This document shows positions 1 to 12,595 of a stretch of DNA of 64,000 nucleotides, piece by piece (within the stretch, counting starts at the first letter, position 1; every line of letters begins with the position of its first letter). The stretch spans positions 14,231,623 through 14,295,622 of the forward strand of contig NC_133165.1 in the NCBI RefSeq assembly GCF_040802235.1. Reading direction: 5' to 3'. The stretch comes from Manis javanica. Lineage: Eukaryota > Chordata > Mammalia > Pholidota > Manidae. The notes under the pieces were generated by a model that saw nothing but the letters and a program-made list of their open reading frames with translations, searched no databases and was not told the origin of the DNA. The translations under genes were made by a program, and so were the position numbers.

Positions 1-1126
1 ACTGTGAGGGTTTCAGAGCTCTAACTCAAACAATTCCCAAGCTTCCTAGGTCTCTTACACTTACAGAAATGGGTGGGTGGGGAAGGGGTAGAGTTTTAAA
101 CCATAAGAAAGGGACACATGGGCATCATGGATGAAGCTCAGAACCTTGTTATTCTCCACACTCCTACAACCAATTCCCTTAAATACAAAGATATCTAGAA
201 AAAAAAGGAGCAGTCTTCTTCTGCATGAAAGCCCCTCAATGACTGCAATTGCCTCCTAACACACCCATCATTTCTTCCAGATACAGCATGGATGAAAAGT
301 ATAAGGCTTGCCCTAAGAGGAGATAGCCCACACCCAAAGGGTTTCAGAAGCTCCTCTCTAATCCATATGGGTCAGAAACCAGAGATTGTGTGTGGGAGTG
401 GATCTTAAGGAATTAGATCAAGGAGAACAAAATATAAGGTGGTGGTGTGGCTGAGTGAATTTTATATATTGGCTGAAGTATGTGGGAAATGTGGGAAAGG
501 TGTTAATAACCTGCAAATTGGCTAATTGGAGCCTGGGTTCATTAATCATACATATTTGATAAACGGGAAATGCCTGAACTTTGTTGGCAACACTGTTCAA
601 GAAGACAGAACCTTTGGGAAGGCTCCCAGCCCCTTCTTACCATGTCCCAGAAAAGAATCTTTGAGGATGTTTCCTTCATCAAGGCACTGAACAATGTGTT
701 ATTGAGGAAGCTACCAGCCTGGCAGATGTGAACTGGTTAGTAAACATGGCCATCATTAAAAATAAAATAAACAATCTGAAAGGCTATTAAAATAATCCTT
801 TCCCCAACTACATATGTGTGTGAAGCAGGAATTTCTTCATATAATTCAACCAAAACAACATACTGCAACAAACTGATTGCAGAAGCATACATGGAATTTC
901 ACCCTGTCTTCTGTTAAGCCTGGTATGAAAGAGTTTTGTGAAAATATGAACAGTGTCTTTTTTTTTCACTGTATATATATTTTTTAGAAAATACAGTTAT
1001 CTTCACGAACCAAATTACTTATATTAACATGTAAGCCTCTGTACTACCTGATTTATTAATTTCAAATAAAGTAATAAATACATATTTTGAAATTGTGTGG
1101 TTTTAACTTATATTACAGTAAATAGT
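1..1126. other. unassigned AT-rich sequence
   Basis: No gene or repeat family is recognised. Reading frames are short and have no coding character. The stretch near 600-760 reads like degraded repeat DNA, but I cannot name a family. Confidence 0.5.
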
Positions 1127-1132
1127 GATATA

Positions 1133-1163
<31 letters not shown>

Positions 1164-1171
1164 AGATATAC
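1127..1171. repeat. TA / TATAGA microsatellite
   Basis: An alternating TA run passes into about four copies of the 6-mer TATAGA. Such simple repeats are usually length-polymorphic. Confidence 0.9.
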
Positions 1172-2860
1172 ATTATAACAGTTCTTCCCTTGACAAGTCT
1201 TAAGAGTTTAAAGGGGAGGAGTTGTCAGATTAAAAAAACATTTAAGCAACAGTACTTTAGATCATTATTTTGCCAGATAGCACATTCTCTCAACTTCCCT
1301 TAGGTCTTTATTATAAGTGAAACTGAAATCCTTTTTTCCTAAACATGTATCCCCTATCCTCATTTGCTTTATTTTTCAAAATTTACTGTTCCCTTACATG
1401 TATGGTGTTTGCTTACTGTATGTCTTTTCAGATGAATATAAGTTCTCTTACATAGGGAATTGATCTGCCATAATTACCTCTATATCTATAATGTCTAAAA
1501 GAGAACCTCATACTTGGTATAGTGGATATTTAAGAAACATTTTTGATTGACTTGTTGAATGATAAATGAATGAATTTCAGTTATCAATTTCATAGACTTC
1601 CCTGACTTCAAGCATCTAGCTAGAGCAACGGCTCTTAAAAATTTTTTATCATTGAACATGTCAGAGTATATTTTCCTAAAGGTTAAGAATGTTATTACCA
1701 TAAAATATTGAATGAACACCTGTCAAAATTTATTCAACTCATTAATAAGGTAACTAGCAGGAAGTCTAAGCTGGTTCAAAGGAACTGGAGTTTTATTGTT
1801 AGAAACACAATAGTGAATAAGCTTATTGTTAGATACAAAACTGGCTAATATCCTACTGAGAAATCAAACCATACTTTAGGGGAATTATATTTTTTACTGA
1901 AAGAAAATCCCAGGCAAAAAATATACAGGCTAACACATAAAATCATACAGCCGAATCTTTGATCAATAGTAGATAATGAATTAAACAAATGATAGCAATA
2001 ATGATTCCCCTCGATAATTCCTTGGGTTGATCTGTTAAACAATATTCTAATATATCTTACTTCTGAATTTTGGGTAATTTTTTAGAGTTTTCCCTTTATG
2101 ATCTCAAGTAATCTCCAAAGATTATTCCTAATCACAAAAGTGGCTAGTCTTGTTGTGTTTTGACCTGAATTTTTACATAGGTGCACTGAGAATTGTTAAT
2201 TAATACAAGCCTCATAGAACATATAGAACATACAAATTTGAGTAAATTAAGGCTAGAAATTTACCTTTGTCTGAAAGTTTCATAAGGACTGTAGGATTGG
2301 ACTTTAAAAATCCTCTTTATTGGCTCTACTATTTAGAATTTAGAAAACCTAGCACAAAAGTCTCTTTTGCATTGCCTGTACGTTTGGATAAATTCTTCAG
2401 TTGAAATCACCAAAAGAGCCTTGAGATCCCTGGCTTCCTAAGAAGTTTAGTTTTCTTATTAGTTGTGGGTCTGGGACCTTGTAATTTATATGATAGGTGC
2501 CAGTCCAATTTAGGATGAAGTTGTTGTGGTATTGGTTCCACATGTGAAGGGAAACACTTATCCCCTAATGAGAAGCTCCTGAGATTTATTAGTAAGTGTA
2601 ATACTTCATTATGACCTTGGTTCCACTATCAATTTGTCAGCTGTGTCCTGGTAAAAGGAATGATGAATTCTTTCTAACCCAAGGAGTAAATTCATTACTA
2701 TGAATAGTGACAAGACTCAATCATAGCATCTATTTCTGAATTCTGAGAGGTCAGTGAGAATCAGATATCATTTTTAAATGTTTCATTTCAATTTACAAAA
2801 GCATAGCCAACTAAATTGAAGGTTTGAGACAACTTAATAAAAAAGGAAAAGACTTCCTGT
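1172..2860. other. unassigned AT-rich sequence
   Basis: No coding, RNA or confident repeat signal is seen. Frames on both strands are short and unrelated to families I know. Confidence 0.5.
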
Positions 2861-2867
2861 CCATCAG

Positions 2868-2982
2868 AAAATAGAACTATGGAAATAACACTAACAGTAT
2901 TAATTATCGAGTCACTGTGTTGTACATCGGAAACCAATATAATATTGTATATCAACTATAATTTCAACAAGAAAAAAAGTGA
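2868..2982 (+). mobile_element. L1 3' end fragment
   Basis: The terminal motif (tgtacatcggaaaccaatat followed by the tatatcaactataa type ending and an A-rich tail) matches the 3' end of older mammalian L1 elements. Only the last ~100 bp is recognisable. Confidence 0.6.
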
Positions 2983-3835
2983 AACTCACAACATTTAGAT
3001 TAAGCTAATCTACATCTAATATACATTCAGTGTAAATGAGTAAACAAGCAGAGAAATGTTTACTTTGTTACCGACAAGTAACAATGAGCAAGAACATTTC
3101 ATTTGAATGAAAAATGAGAATTGATTTATAGCTTCCAGTAAATCTCATGGCAAACTTTAATGGAACTATATCTTAAATGAACCTGAATAAATGTTCAAGA
3201 ATATTTCAAGCATTAAAAAATACTAACAATATGCTAAAAGACGAGGACAAATATGCCCCATTAGTGTATTGATTCTATGCAATTAATTCCTGTTTTTATG
3301 GATCCGTTCTCTTGAAGTTTTGTGCTTCTGAACTAAAACGATTTCTGGAAATCAAAATTTAGTCTTCTGGGCAGCCTGAAAATTGTCTGAGCAATGTCTA
3401 TTTAAACTCCAAAGTAATCATGAGTCTATTTCTAGAAAGTTTACTTGGTACAGTTCTTTCAGAGTCTGAGAATGACTCATTTTTTGCATATAGTATATAG
3501 CAGAGCCTTAAAAAAAAAACAAAGGAAAGAAGAAATTATCAGTTGTTAAGACAGATGAATGGAAGTAGTTAATCTATCAGAGCAACCACAAATTTCAGAA
3601 TTAGGAGAGATCACCAAATGGTCAGACCGTAAGATTCCCATTCATTGATACCACAAAAGGAAAATAACTTACTGACCTTGCACAAACCAGATTCATGTAT
3701 ACATGCTCCCAGCCTTAATGCCCAACAATCTATAGCATCTCTTTTTATTCAACTCCTTTGAACATACACCCAACAACTCCAACCTGTCATCTGAATGGAT
3801 CTATTGCTACTACCGTTAAAAGAGTGGCATGCAAA

Positions 3836-4640
3836 GGACCTAGAACAGGCAAAACAATGTTGAAAAAGAAGAAAAACATTGGAGAACTTAACCATCTGAT
3901 TTCAAAGCTTGCTACAATGTTACAGTAATCAAGACTGTGTGCTATTGGCATAAGAATAGACATAAACATAAATGGAACAGCATAAAGTCCAAAAATAGAA
4001 TCATGTATAAATGATCAGTATTTTTTTTTTTGCATAGGTGACAGGATAATTCAATGGAGAAAGCATTCTCTTTTCAATACATGGTACTGACCAATAAGAT
4101 ATCCATATGCAAAAGAAAGAAAGAATCTTGATCTATGTAAAACTTGAAATGTCTCATAGACCTAAATGTAAAAGCTAAAGCTATAAAACTTCTAGAGGAA
4201 AATTTTTATGACTTTGGTTTAGGCAAACGTTACTTAGATATGACAATATAAGGATGATCCATAAAATAAAGCATTGATAAATATGACTTCCTCAAAATTA
4301 AAAATTATGTTCTTGGAAGACATTAAGAAAATGAAATCATAAGTATTTTCAGATCATATATTTTATAAAGGTCTTATTTCCAGAATATATAAAGAACTTT
4401 TATAACTCAATAAGAAAACAAGCAACCCAATTAATAATGTGGCCAAGGATTTGAACAGACACATCATCAGTTAACATATATGGATAACAATAGGCAAGAT
4501 GTCCAGTATAATTAATCATTAGGGAAATTCAAATTAAATCATACCTACCAAAATGGCTAAAATAGAAAACAGACAATACGAAGGGTTGATGAAGATGTGG
4601 AGAAACTGTAGCCCTCTGTAAAGAATGATGGAAGAGCTCA
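3836..4640 (+). mobile_element. old L1 ORF2 3' fragment
   Basis: Reads as the C-terminal third of L1 ORF2 in degraded form: ATTTCAAAGCTTGCTACAAT, then tattggcataagaatagaca, then the segments corresponding to the 'SRIYNELKQ' and 'NNPIKKWAKDMNRHFS' regions of human ORF2p, ending near the 'CWRGCGEIGT' region. Several stops and frameshifts are present. A poly-T run interrupts it at 4021-4032. Confidence 0.85.
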
Positions 4641-4685
4641 AGTTTTACCCTACTTATAAAGCTAACAAGTTAGCTTTCCACATTT

Positions 4686-5367
4686 TGTGGATGCCAGCTG
4701 AAGATACAAGACTCCTTACTCTGAGGCAAAGGACAGTTGATTACTTAAAACAATAGCAGTAACCAGAGTATATTTTCTTGCACCAGTTCTCTAAGCCCTA
4801 ATTCCCACAGGGGACGTAGTGAAGGCGAGGTGGATGCTGTGTGTGCTGTGGGACTTTTTAATAACCGCTGAGCAACCCTAAACTAAAATTTCTTTAGTTG
4901 TGAATATCTAATGACCACAAACAGATCTTGCCTGAGAAGGAGATATTTTTATTATTATGGAGAAAGTGAAGGTTCCTGTGGCCGGGATTCTCACCTGGCC
5001 CTGGTCGGCTTGCTCACTACACATGTGTGGGCAATATGTTGTTATTGACTCTATATAAAGAGCTCCGCTCAGTGCTCTGAGTGGCATGATGGTATGGCTG
5101 CAAGGCTGCAGGAGAGCAGAGGCTGGAGTGGTGGCAGCGCTGAGGACAGACACTGAGACGGCTGCAGGAGCAGAGAGGCTCGGAGGCAGAGACCGGCTCG
5201 CTGCATGCAGACTCGCTCTGAGTGGACGGGATTCTAGTGATTGACCTACCACCATGGGAATAAAGTTGAGTAGAAACCCTTTCACCCCAAAAATGTTCAA
5301 TTGTCATTTTTCAGGCTCACTGAATCAAGAGGGAACTTGTCTGGAGCTGAAACCCACTGGCAAAACA
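4686..5367 (+). mobile_element. solo LTR-like element with TATA box and polyA signal
   Basis: Structure fits a retroviral LTR: candidate TG start, TATA box (tatataaag, about 5052), a GC-rich transcribed part with several CpGs, AATAAA at about 5256, and a CA end near 5367. No coding region adjoins it, so it is probably a solo LTR. The sequence resembles an LTR I recall as common in pangolin. Boundaries are approximate, because no clean target duplication was found. Two overlapping minus-strand reading frames here are incidental. Confidence 0.65.
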
Positions 5368-5479
5368 ATGGCCCATTATTATTGCTTTCCTTAATCATTC
5401 ATCATGACTCATCTTAATGATTTATCATGATCAATACATACTCCTTTCTGATATATAAATATATGTATAATTTTCCTTT

Positions 5480-6500
5480 AAGTAATTGCATAATAGAATG
5501 ACTAACACATTTAACCACATGTTTTATCTTTGATTGATATTTGAATATTTTCTGTTTTTTGCCATTATAAGTATGTTACATTGAATGTCACTAGACACAT
5601 GCTCCTAGCTGCTGGGTACTTGGATTTTTATAGGATAAATTCCCCCAAGTGGGAGTATTTTCTCAAAAATGTGTGTGTGTAGGTATTTGATTTACAGATA
5701 TTGACAAATATTTTGAAAAAGATTGCAACAGCTTGCACTGAATGTTTTTATATATCGAAGTTTTGCCAATTAGCAAAAGGCTTAAGGTAATTATCCTATT
5801 AATGGTTTATAGCTCTCACTGTGTTTTTCATTTTCCTTGACTTCTTGGGAAGATAGCAGCTTTTAATATGCTTACTGATTACTTAGATTTCTTCCGCTAT
5901 GAACTTTATTTTTCTATTACATTCCTTTTCTTTTTCTTACCAATTTATGAAAACTTTTCATATGTTAGGAAATTTATGCCTTTACCTATTATACCTGTTG
6001 CAGTATTTGTCCTCCACTTTCCTGTGACTTTATGGTGTTTCCCTCTTATGACAATGAATCTGAAGTTAACTAGGATTACCTTTTCCCTCATGACTTTTAA
6101 ATCTCCTGTCTTATTGAAGAACTTTCCCATCTAGATATATGAAGCTCTCTGAAATATTATTCTACTGTTTATAAGGGTTTAGAATTTATAGGTACTTTAA
6201 ATTTCAAGTGCTTTTGTATCAAATATGAAGTAGAGAAACATTTGTTTGTTCCAGACGCATGGCTAGTGGTGTCAGTATATGTTGTTGTCAAACTCCTATT
6301 CCCCCCTTGTGTGGGGAAATTGTTATGTTTATCATTTGTTAAATTCCTACAACACTTGTTAAGACGCTTTACTCTGAACTCTCTCTCTCTTTGTCCTGTC
6401 CAGTTTTGATAACTGTTATTCTATGTTAATATTCTTTCAATATTCACTCTTATACTGAGCTATAATTTTTAAGTGTGGTAGGCCATAAATATGCTTATAT
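5480..6500 (-). mobile_element. old L1 ORF2 fragment
   Basis: The plus strand shows the reverse-complement hallmarks of L1 ORF2 C-terminus: ctgctgggtacttggat, then ttataggataaattccccc, the attgaagaactttcccat type segment, and ttgataactgttattct. It is heavily mutated. The 88-codon plus-strand frame at 5868-6134 is antisense noise of this element. Confidence 0.65.
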
Positions 6501-8040
6501 TTACTTGAGTTTTTATCATAGTTGTAGTCATTATATGACTGTAAAGTATTTCTAAGAGCTTCTGTTTTTTTTATGCTAGATTGGTACAAACACATGGTCT
6601 TTTTGAAGTTAAATTGCTCTTTAAAGCCAGCAGAGGGAGTGCAAGGCACCATTTTACTACTGAGGAATTAAAAATCATTTAAAATGTGTTTTAACTGATT
6701 TATGGAATAAATTTCAATATTCAAAAATATTTGTTATCCAATATCTTTATTGATCAAAGTTTCTACCAACCTAATAAAACTTGTCTAAATTTTTATAGAT
6801 CCTCTATAAATCACGTAATTAAGAGGAGAACCTAAACTTCCTTTTGAATGAGGGGAATTTTTGGTGTAAACTTATGTATAACAATGAAGATAACATAAAA
6901 TTGAAATAATGTATCGTAAATGGGATTTAGACTTATTCTGGAAAACCAAACTCTGGAAAAATTCAGAGAAAATTACTGTTGAATAGTTAATAAATGTTTA
7001 TTATTTCATCACTTATTTTTGATCACATAGCACAGTTTTCCAATTCTAGAACATAGATATAAACATATGAAAGTCTTGGATGAATAACATAGCCAAACAT
7101 TTTTGAGGTACTTATTTCTTTAAAGTGGAAGAAAATTAGAAAATACTGCAAACATGATAAGCTGAGGTTGACATTTTAGGAGGAATTTATAGATCGGCTA
7201 ATTTACACTGGGTATTTTGAAAAAGCTGTTATTCCAATGCAAGATTTTGTCTGCAGACTGCTGCTCTTTGATATTTATAAATATCAGGGTGATGGCCACC
7301 ACTCCGAAGCAGAAAATGCTTCACTGAACCTGTCAGTAACGGTAGCAGTAAAGCAGTAACTCAATCAAACAAAGGTTGCAAAAGCCCTGTGGGCCACTAC
7401 TTATGTGATAGCTGAGGTGGACCTGATTTTGTTATATCAGATATTTTTAGGTCAGGAAGATTAGTGTTAAATTTAATGCTCTATCAGGGTAACTCTATTA
7501 CTCTGAGTTTGATACATCCACTTCATTTTTGTTCCACATTTTGTTTGTTATCAGTATATTATATGCTGTGTTAATATACATATAATGTATAAAGTATGTA
7601 TTTTATACAGGATATTATAAATTAAATATTTAAGAGTACAATAATGTGTTACAATAATTTAAAAATTCACTTTAAAGCTAGTATTTCCCAAATACATATA
7701 CTTCGTAGTGCAGCCAGGATTCAGTTTTGAAATAAACATCTGGAGCAATACATTTTAACTATTGTTACTGCTTTGTTTCCCACATTTCCATTTTCAAAAT
7801 ATTTCACCCAAGGTGAGCATTTGAATTTTGAACTTTGCAAGAAACACAAATTTAACTACTTTTAAGTTTGTATTCATTTTTCATGAAAAGTTGCAAGTAT
7901 TCTTGTAAAATATACTCAATAGAAAATAGGTTTACAAAACAATTAGAAGAAATATACTTCATTATCTTTTCTGGCAGATAAATGACCATCTTTGAGATAA
8001 TCATAATGAAAAAGGTGGAGATATTTCACTACATGAACTT
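6501..8040. other. unassigned sequence with a short palindrome
   Basis: No gene seen. A perfect 16-bp palindrome, GATATTTATAAATATC, lies at 7270-7285 inside a stretch (7230-7400) that is less AT-rich than its surroundings and is not recognised as a repeat. Confidence 0.5.
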
Positions 8041-8482
8041 AAAAAATATTTATTTATGTAAAAATAAACATAATCAAAATTAAATGGCAACCTCCAAATG
8101 GGAAAGGACATTTGTACCATGTATTTAAGATTGCAAATCACAAAATAAATGTTTCCAATTCAATATTTTTAAAAAGTGTATATTTCTAACGTAGGCATTT
8201 CTCAAAAAATATAAATGATTACTAAATACATGAAAAATACATTCTCACCACAAAAGACAAATTTGAACAATGAAGGTGTTTTTTTGTTTTTGTTTTTCAA
8301 CTTGGTAAATAAAACTGTACAGTGTTTAAATTTGGGGAAGTCGTTATATGCACTTGTAGTGGGTATCTAATCTGATGCCATCTTTCAGGCAGATGATATG
8401 TATCAAGAAGTTTAAAAATATCCACACACTTTGACTTGGTAATTCCATTTCTAAAAATGTATCTTAAAGACATAATCAGGAA
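8041..8482 (+). mobile_element. old L1 fragment, part 1 of 3
   Basis: Degraded ORF2/3' sequence of an L1M-type element, recognisable by the 'ttggtaattccatttctaaa' and 'atcttaaagacataatcagga' stretch. It continues at 8866 and 9391 after two insertions. Confidence 0.6.
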
Positions 8483-8865
8483 TTGATACTTTACATTGAC
8501 TTTTCCCATTACTGGGAAGCTCTTTCTGGGATAACTATGTGGCTAGTTCCCTTAACTGACCTCTCATTCATCTTCAATCAGCTATTCAGTAAGGCCTTCT
8601 GTAGCCATTATTTAAATTGCAGATTCCACCCTTCCATCCTCTGCTTCCTTATTCTGCTCTTTTTCTTTATTTCTATATATTAGTAGCACCTAATTCCTGC
8701 CAACGTACTTTATTTTATGTACTTATCAGGTGTATTCATGATATACAAGCTCAACAAGTAATGAAAGGTCTCTCTTGTTCCCCAATGTCTTGTTCCTCCG
8801 ATTATTTGGAAGAGCATCTGGCATATACAGATGTTTAATAAGTATTTGTTGAATGAATAAATGCC
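8483..8865 (+). mobile_element. L2 LINE 3' end
   Basis: Matches the L2 3' region: pyrimidine-rich start, then 'agcatctggcatatacagat' and the terminal 'ttgttgaatgaataaatg' ending. It interrupts an L1 whose two halves resume on either side. Confidence 0.6.
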
Positions 8866-8984
8866 TATCTAGGATGTTTACTGCAGGATTATTTATGATA
8901 GCAAAAAATAAAAGGGAAAAATTCCAGTGTGTCTGGGAGTGGTTAAATAAATCACGTTGTATCCACATGTGTATTAGTTTCCAT
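8866..8984 (+). mobile_element. old L1 fragment, part 2 of 3
   Basis: 'gcaggattatttatgatagc' followed by the 'gtggttaaataaat' segment is typical of an L1M 3' region. Confidence 0.55.
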
Positions 8985-9390
8985 GAGTGGCTGTAACAAA
9001 TTACCACCAACTAGGTGGTTTAAAACAACAGAAATTTATTCTCTGACATTTTTGGAGGCCAGGAGTCCAAAATCAAGGTGCTGACAGGATTGGCCCTTGT
9101 GGAGACTCTGAGGGAGATTCCGTTCCATGTTTTTTATCTTGTGGTGGCTGCTGGCGATCCTTGGTACATCACTTTGCCTCAAACTTCTCACTACCTCTCT
9201 GTGTCTTCTCTCCTCTCATGAAGTGCTGGTCACTGGATTTAGGGCCCCTCGAATCCAGGATGATCTCATCTCATCCCAACGCCTTCAATTGCATTTTCAA
9301 AAAACCTTTTCTCAAATAAGATCGTATTCACAAGTTCCCAGAGGACATATATTTTGGGAGGCCACCATTCAACATACTACAATAATGTTA
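8985..9390 (-). mobile_element. MaLR-type LTR (MST/MLT1 group)
   Basis: The plus strand starts 'gtattagtttccatgagtgg', then 'ggtggtttaaaacaacagaa', and continues through 'aggccaggagtccaaaatca'. This is the reverse complement of a MaLR LTR. It runs to 'gaggccaccattcaacatac'. It sits inside an older L1. The 107-codon frame here is not a gene. Confidence 0.8.
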
Positions 9391-9720
9391 CACTGTTATA
9401 GTGCTATTAAAAATCTTAGTTACCGTTTAAATCTTGAGAAATGTTCATGATGTAATGTTTAATTAAGAAAGGATGGTGCAAACCATGTTTATTTTTGTGC
9501 ATGTGTATTTGTGAATTGATATACAGCCACACACACACAGAGTAAATCATCCTAATTTTGCTTAAGTTTCTGAGTTAAAAATGTCCATGAGGAAATCTAC
9601 CAAAATATTAAAGAAAATTTAATGGGGTGCTGGTTGATAGGAATACAAGTGGTTTGTTTTCTCTTCATAATTTCTGGAGTTTTCCAAAATGTCTAAAGAA
9701 AATAAATTTTAATTTTTATA
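9391..9720 (+). mobile_element. old L1 fragment, part 3 of 3
   Basis: Continues the interrupted L1 (aatgttacactgttatagtg ... aatggtgca-like segment, CA microsatellite, 3' A-rich end). Confidence 0.5.
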
Positions 9721-10559
9721 TTTACAATTCTGTTATGAAAAAGTAAATAAAAATTAAATAGAAACAGACCTTATAAATGATTTATTGGGAAAGTAAGAAA
9801 AATTGTTTTAAAAGGACAGAGTGATTAATGATCTCTTTTATATCTAACACCATTAGGTTTATCCTCATGAAATTTTTATGTCAATCTGCTCAGGAAGATG
9901 TGGAGTCTTTTGCCCATAGAGATTTTTTTGAAGAGATAAGGGAACTATTCTTTTGGTAAGTTTAGAAGCTTACCTTCCTGAAAAAAAGGAAGTGGAGCTA
10001 ATGCAATCTTAGGCTCCCTTGTGGTCTAAGGATTTTGCCACATTTAGCATATTGCACATTTTATGATTTATCAAAGGCATATTAATTAAATAGGAAGTTA
10101 TCTTTCCTTGACTTTGTTTTGCTTGCTTTTAAAATTTGATACCATTACACTCAAATTTCTGGATTCTTTTTTGGATTCTGCCATTTTCCCTTAACCATTA
10201 ATTAATTAAACAACTATTTATTTAGTGCTTCTTAAGTGCCAAGTGACTTTGAGTTTGGGAAAATATTAATCCTGAGTTTGGGAGGAGGTGCCCACACAAA
10301 GGGCTTACGTTTTGGCTATCTGAAAAATCAACATCCTTTATTCTTTATAGTACATACACCACCACTTTCTTTGAACTCAATAGCTCCAAAGATGGTCTGG
10401 ACTGTGCCAGGATAAGATGGGAGCCTTGGAGGGAATTGTTGTGAGCATAACTGTCACAGAGATTCCTGGAATCCTGTCCTCATTTACTTAAACCTTGATT
10501 GACCAGTGTCAGTTCCCAGCCTTGGGAATTTCCCAGGTAAAATTTGAAACTGGTCCCCA
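9721..10559. other. unassigned AT-rich sequence
   Basis: No gene or confident repeat. Around 10200-10290 it vaguely resembles a degraded MIR/L2-like segment. Confidence 0.45.
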
Positions 10560-10960
10560 TGCATGAAGTACAAGGAGAGACTGAAGAGAGAGGCAGGCCA
10601 CTCCAGTTTTATTAAAAAAGAGAACTTACATATGAAGGTTGTCTTGGGTGGCTGCAAGATGAGTAGATCCCCACACCTGCCTACCATAATCTTAGAGGTT
10701 TATTTAGAGGCCTTAACTGGGTTCAGTCATGTGTACAGTCCAGATCGTCCTAACAACACATTACTCTCTCAAAGTTGTGTCCTTGAAATGGCTCCAGTTA
10801 TGGGAATGATGGGTAAAACATACACCCAAGACAGGGGAGGAGGTAAAGAACCTCTGATTGCCCAAGTCCAGCTTGAGGTCAACTGGCAGTCACATCCTCT
10901 CAACGACCTCCTCCAACAACTGGGGTCCTATGTGCAAAAAGCTGTATAGAAGCATATTCT
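10560..10960 (-). mobile_element. old LTR-like repeat
   Basis: About 130 bp here aligns by eye with the reverse complement of 20720-20870; both share the core 'gatgagtagatc.../gatgagcagacc...', '...cacctgcct...', '...ataatcttag...' and 'ttaactggXttcagt'. On the minus strand an AATAAA lies at about 10610, consistent with an LTR in that orientation. CpGs are nearly absent, unlike the copy at 20.5 kb. The 128-codon plus-strand frame is accidental to the repeat. Family name not known to me. Confidence 0.5.
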
Positions 10961-11999
10961 CCAAGGTAATTGGCCATATCCACTAGACAATTCTGGAAGG
11001 AGAGTAAAAATAGACAATTTAACTAGAAAATGAGTGAATTATTCCCCTTCCAGTATTTTAATTTTAAAGGTTCGATGCTATTTTATGCAACTTGTAATGT
11101 TTTGACATAATATGTAAGAGTTCACTGAGCTAGGTTATAATAAAGTCAAATATACTTCTAAAAAGATACTTACATATTTGTTAATAAACACGAATTCACT
11201 GAAGCAAGGAAGAACTTGATTTGGAAACCTTACATGTATTATTAGAGGCATAAATGAAAGCAATTTTCTAAATTTCCTATTTGTTCTGTCCTGCTGTGGA
11301 CATCAGCCCGTATTGAGCCTTTTAGCAACAGCAAAAACACTTCCATTTTGAATCTCTTTCAAAAGATGACACCTAGAGGAATATAACAACCCTTCTTGTC
11401 ACTTTGAAAACCTATCTGGTCTACCTCTAGGGAAATCTATTGGATTGCCTCTCAATTAGCTTTCTAAGTCCATTTCTCCAAAAAGTCATTTAGCACATCA
11501 ATGATCTCTACGAGCTACTTGTATCAAATCACATTTAAACTGATAAAAAAGAGCCACTTCTGTTCCACACAGGATGTTGAGAACAACTATTTATGACCAC
11601 TGGAGTGTGAGGAGCCTTCCAGCGGGCGTCAGTCGTGTGAGGGGAAGATGAGGAAGTCTGCTAATGTGCCCCCTTGAGCTCCCTCTGTTTCTTCCATTCA
11701 CTTTAGATAATGTTTGCAAGTTATAAAAAGGGAAGTTAAATTTTAAGACAGATAACCTGAATTTTTGTGCCATCTTCAATGACTTCTGGAGGTGAGCCAA
11801 TAGTCTATCAGAAGGAAGCATGAAACCGAGCCTCTGACTTATTTCCAGGGGTTAGATTTTTTTCTAGATTTATTTTAGAACCATGATTGTTTCTACCCAG
11901 GGATTAAGAACAGTGAACCATTTCCTGGACAAAACCTTCTTAAGTCAGGGCTATATCTGTTTATAATATCCATCATGTGCCTGACATATCAAAGAATTT
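10961..11999. other. unassigned sequence
   Basis: No gene, RNA or clear repeat seen. Confidence 0.45.
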
Positions 12000-12160
12000 C
12001 AATAAAATTTTTTTCAGTGCATTTAGGTTCATGTCCCAGCTGAATTACATAGACGTGGGTGAGCCGTTTAAGGTCCCTAAGGCTTGCTGTCTCCCGTTTA
12101 TAAAATGGATATTAAAAAGTTGCTATTACTCCATTCTGAGGATAGAACAGGCTAATGGTA
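12000..12160 (+). mobile_element. MIR SINE
   Basis: Weakly conserved MIR core: 'ttcatgtcccagctgaatta', a 'gggtgagccgtttaaggtcc' stretch, and 'cgtttataaaatggatatta' matching the MIR 'cccatctgtaaaatgggga' block. Confidence 0.55.
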
Positions 12161-12419
12161 ACAAATATATATTTAAACCACGGTTTTATGTGGAAAAACA
12201 GTGATTACTATGTACATCTACTAAAAATGTTGATAGATAAGTGAATACTATAATGTTGAAGTTACAAAGTGAGATTAAGAGAGGTGTTGGAATACCCAAT
12301 TTGAGTCCTGAAAGGGACATTGGTGCATTATTTCTGTCAATTGCCCGACTTAATTTCTCTTCACAGCACTTATATCACACATATTTTTGTTTAAAATATT
12401 TTCCTAACTAGTTAGTAAC

Positions 12420-12520
12420 ACTTACTAAAGTAGAGACCTTGCCTGCCATGTTTCCAGCTGAATACCAAGCACTTAAAACAACTGGCACTCAGTAAACATT
12501 CAACTATTTTTAAAGTAAAT
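12420..12520 (+). mobile_element. L2 LINE 3' end fragment
   Basis: 'agagaccttgcctgccatgt' then 'ggcactcagtaaacattcaa' matches the L2 3' terminal block. Confidence 0.55.
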
Positions 12521-12579
12521 TAGTACCACCACATTGTAGACAGCCAAGCACTGCTGGGTCTCTGTCTGCTGATGTTGTG

Positions 12580-12595
12580 GCTGGTCAGTATTCTT
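12580..12595. repeat. target-site duplication of CMBL retrocopy (3' side)
   Basis: GCTGGTCAGTATTCTT, identical over 16 bp to 14833-14848. It abuts the T-rich tract that is the A-tail of the minus-strand retrocopy. Confidence 0.85.

Noticed and set aside
5868-6134. 88-codon hydrophobic frame resembling a membrane protein
   Set aside because: Antisense to old L1 ORF2; hydrophobicity reflects the T-rich strand.
10563-10949. 128-codon plus-strand frame
   Set aside because: Lies in an old LTR-like repeat; similarity to the frame at 20.5 kb reflects repeat homology, not a protein family.
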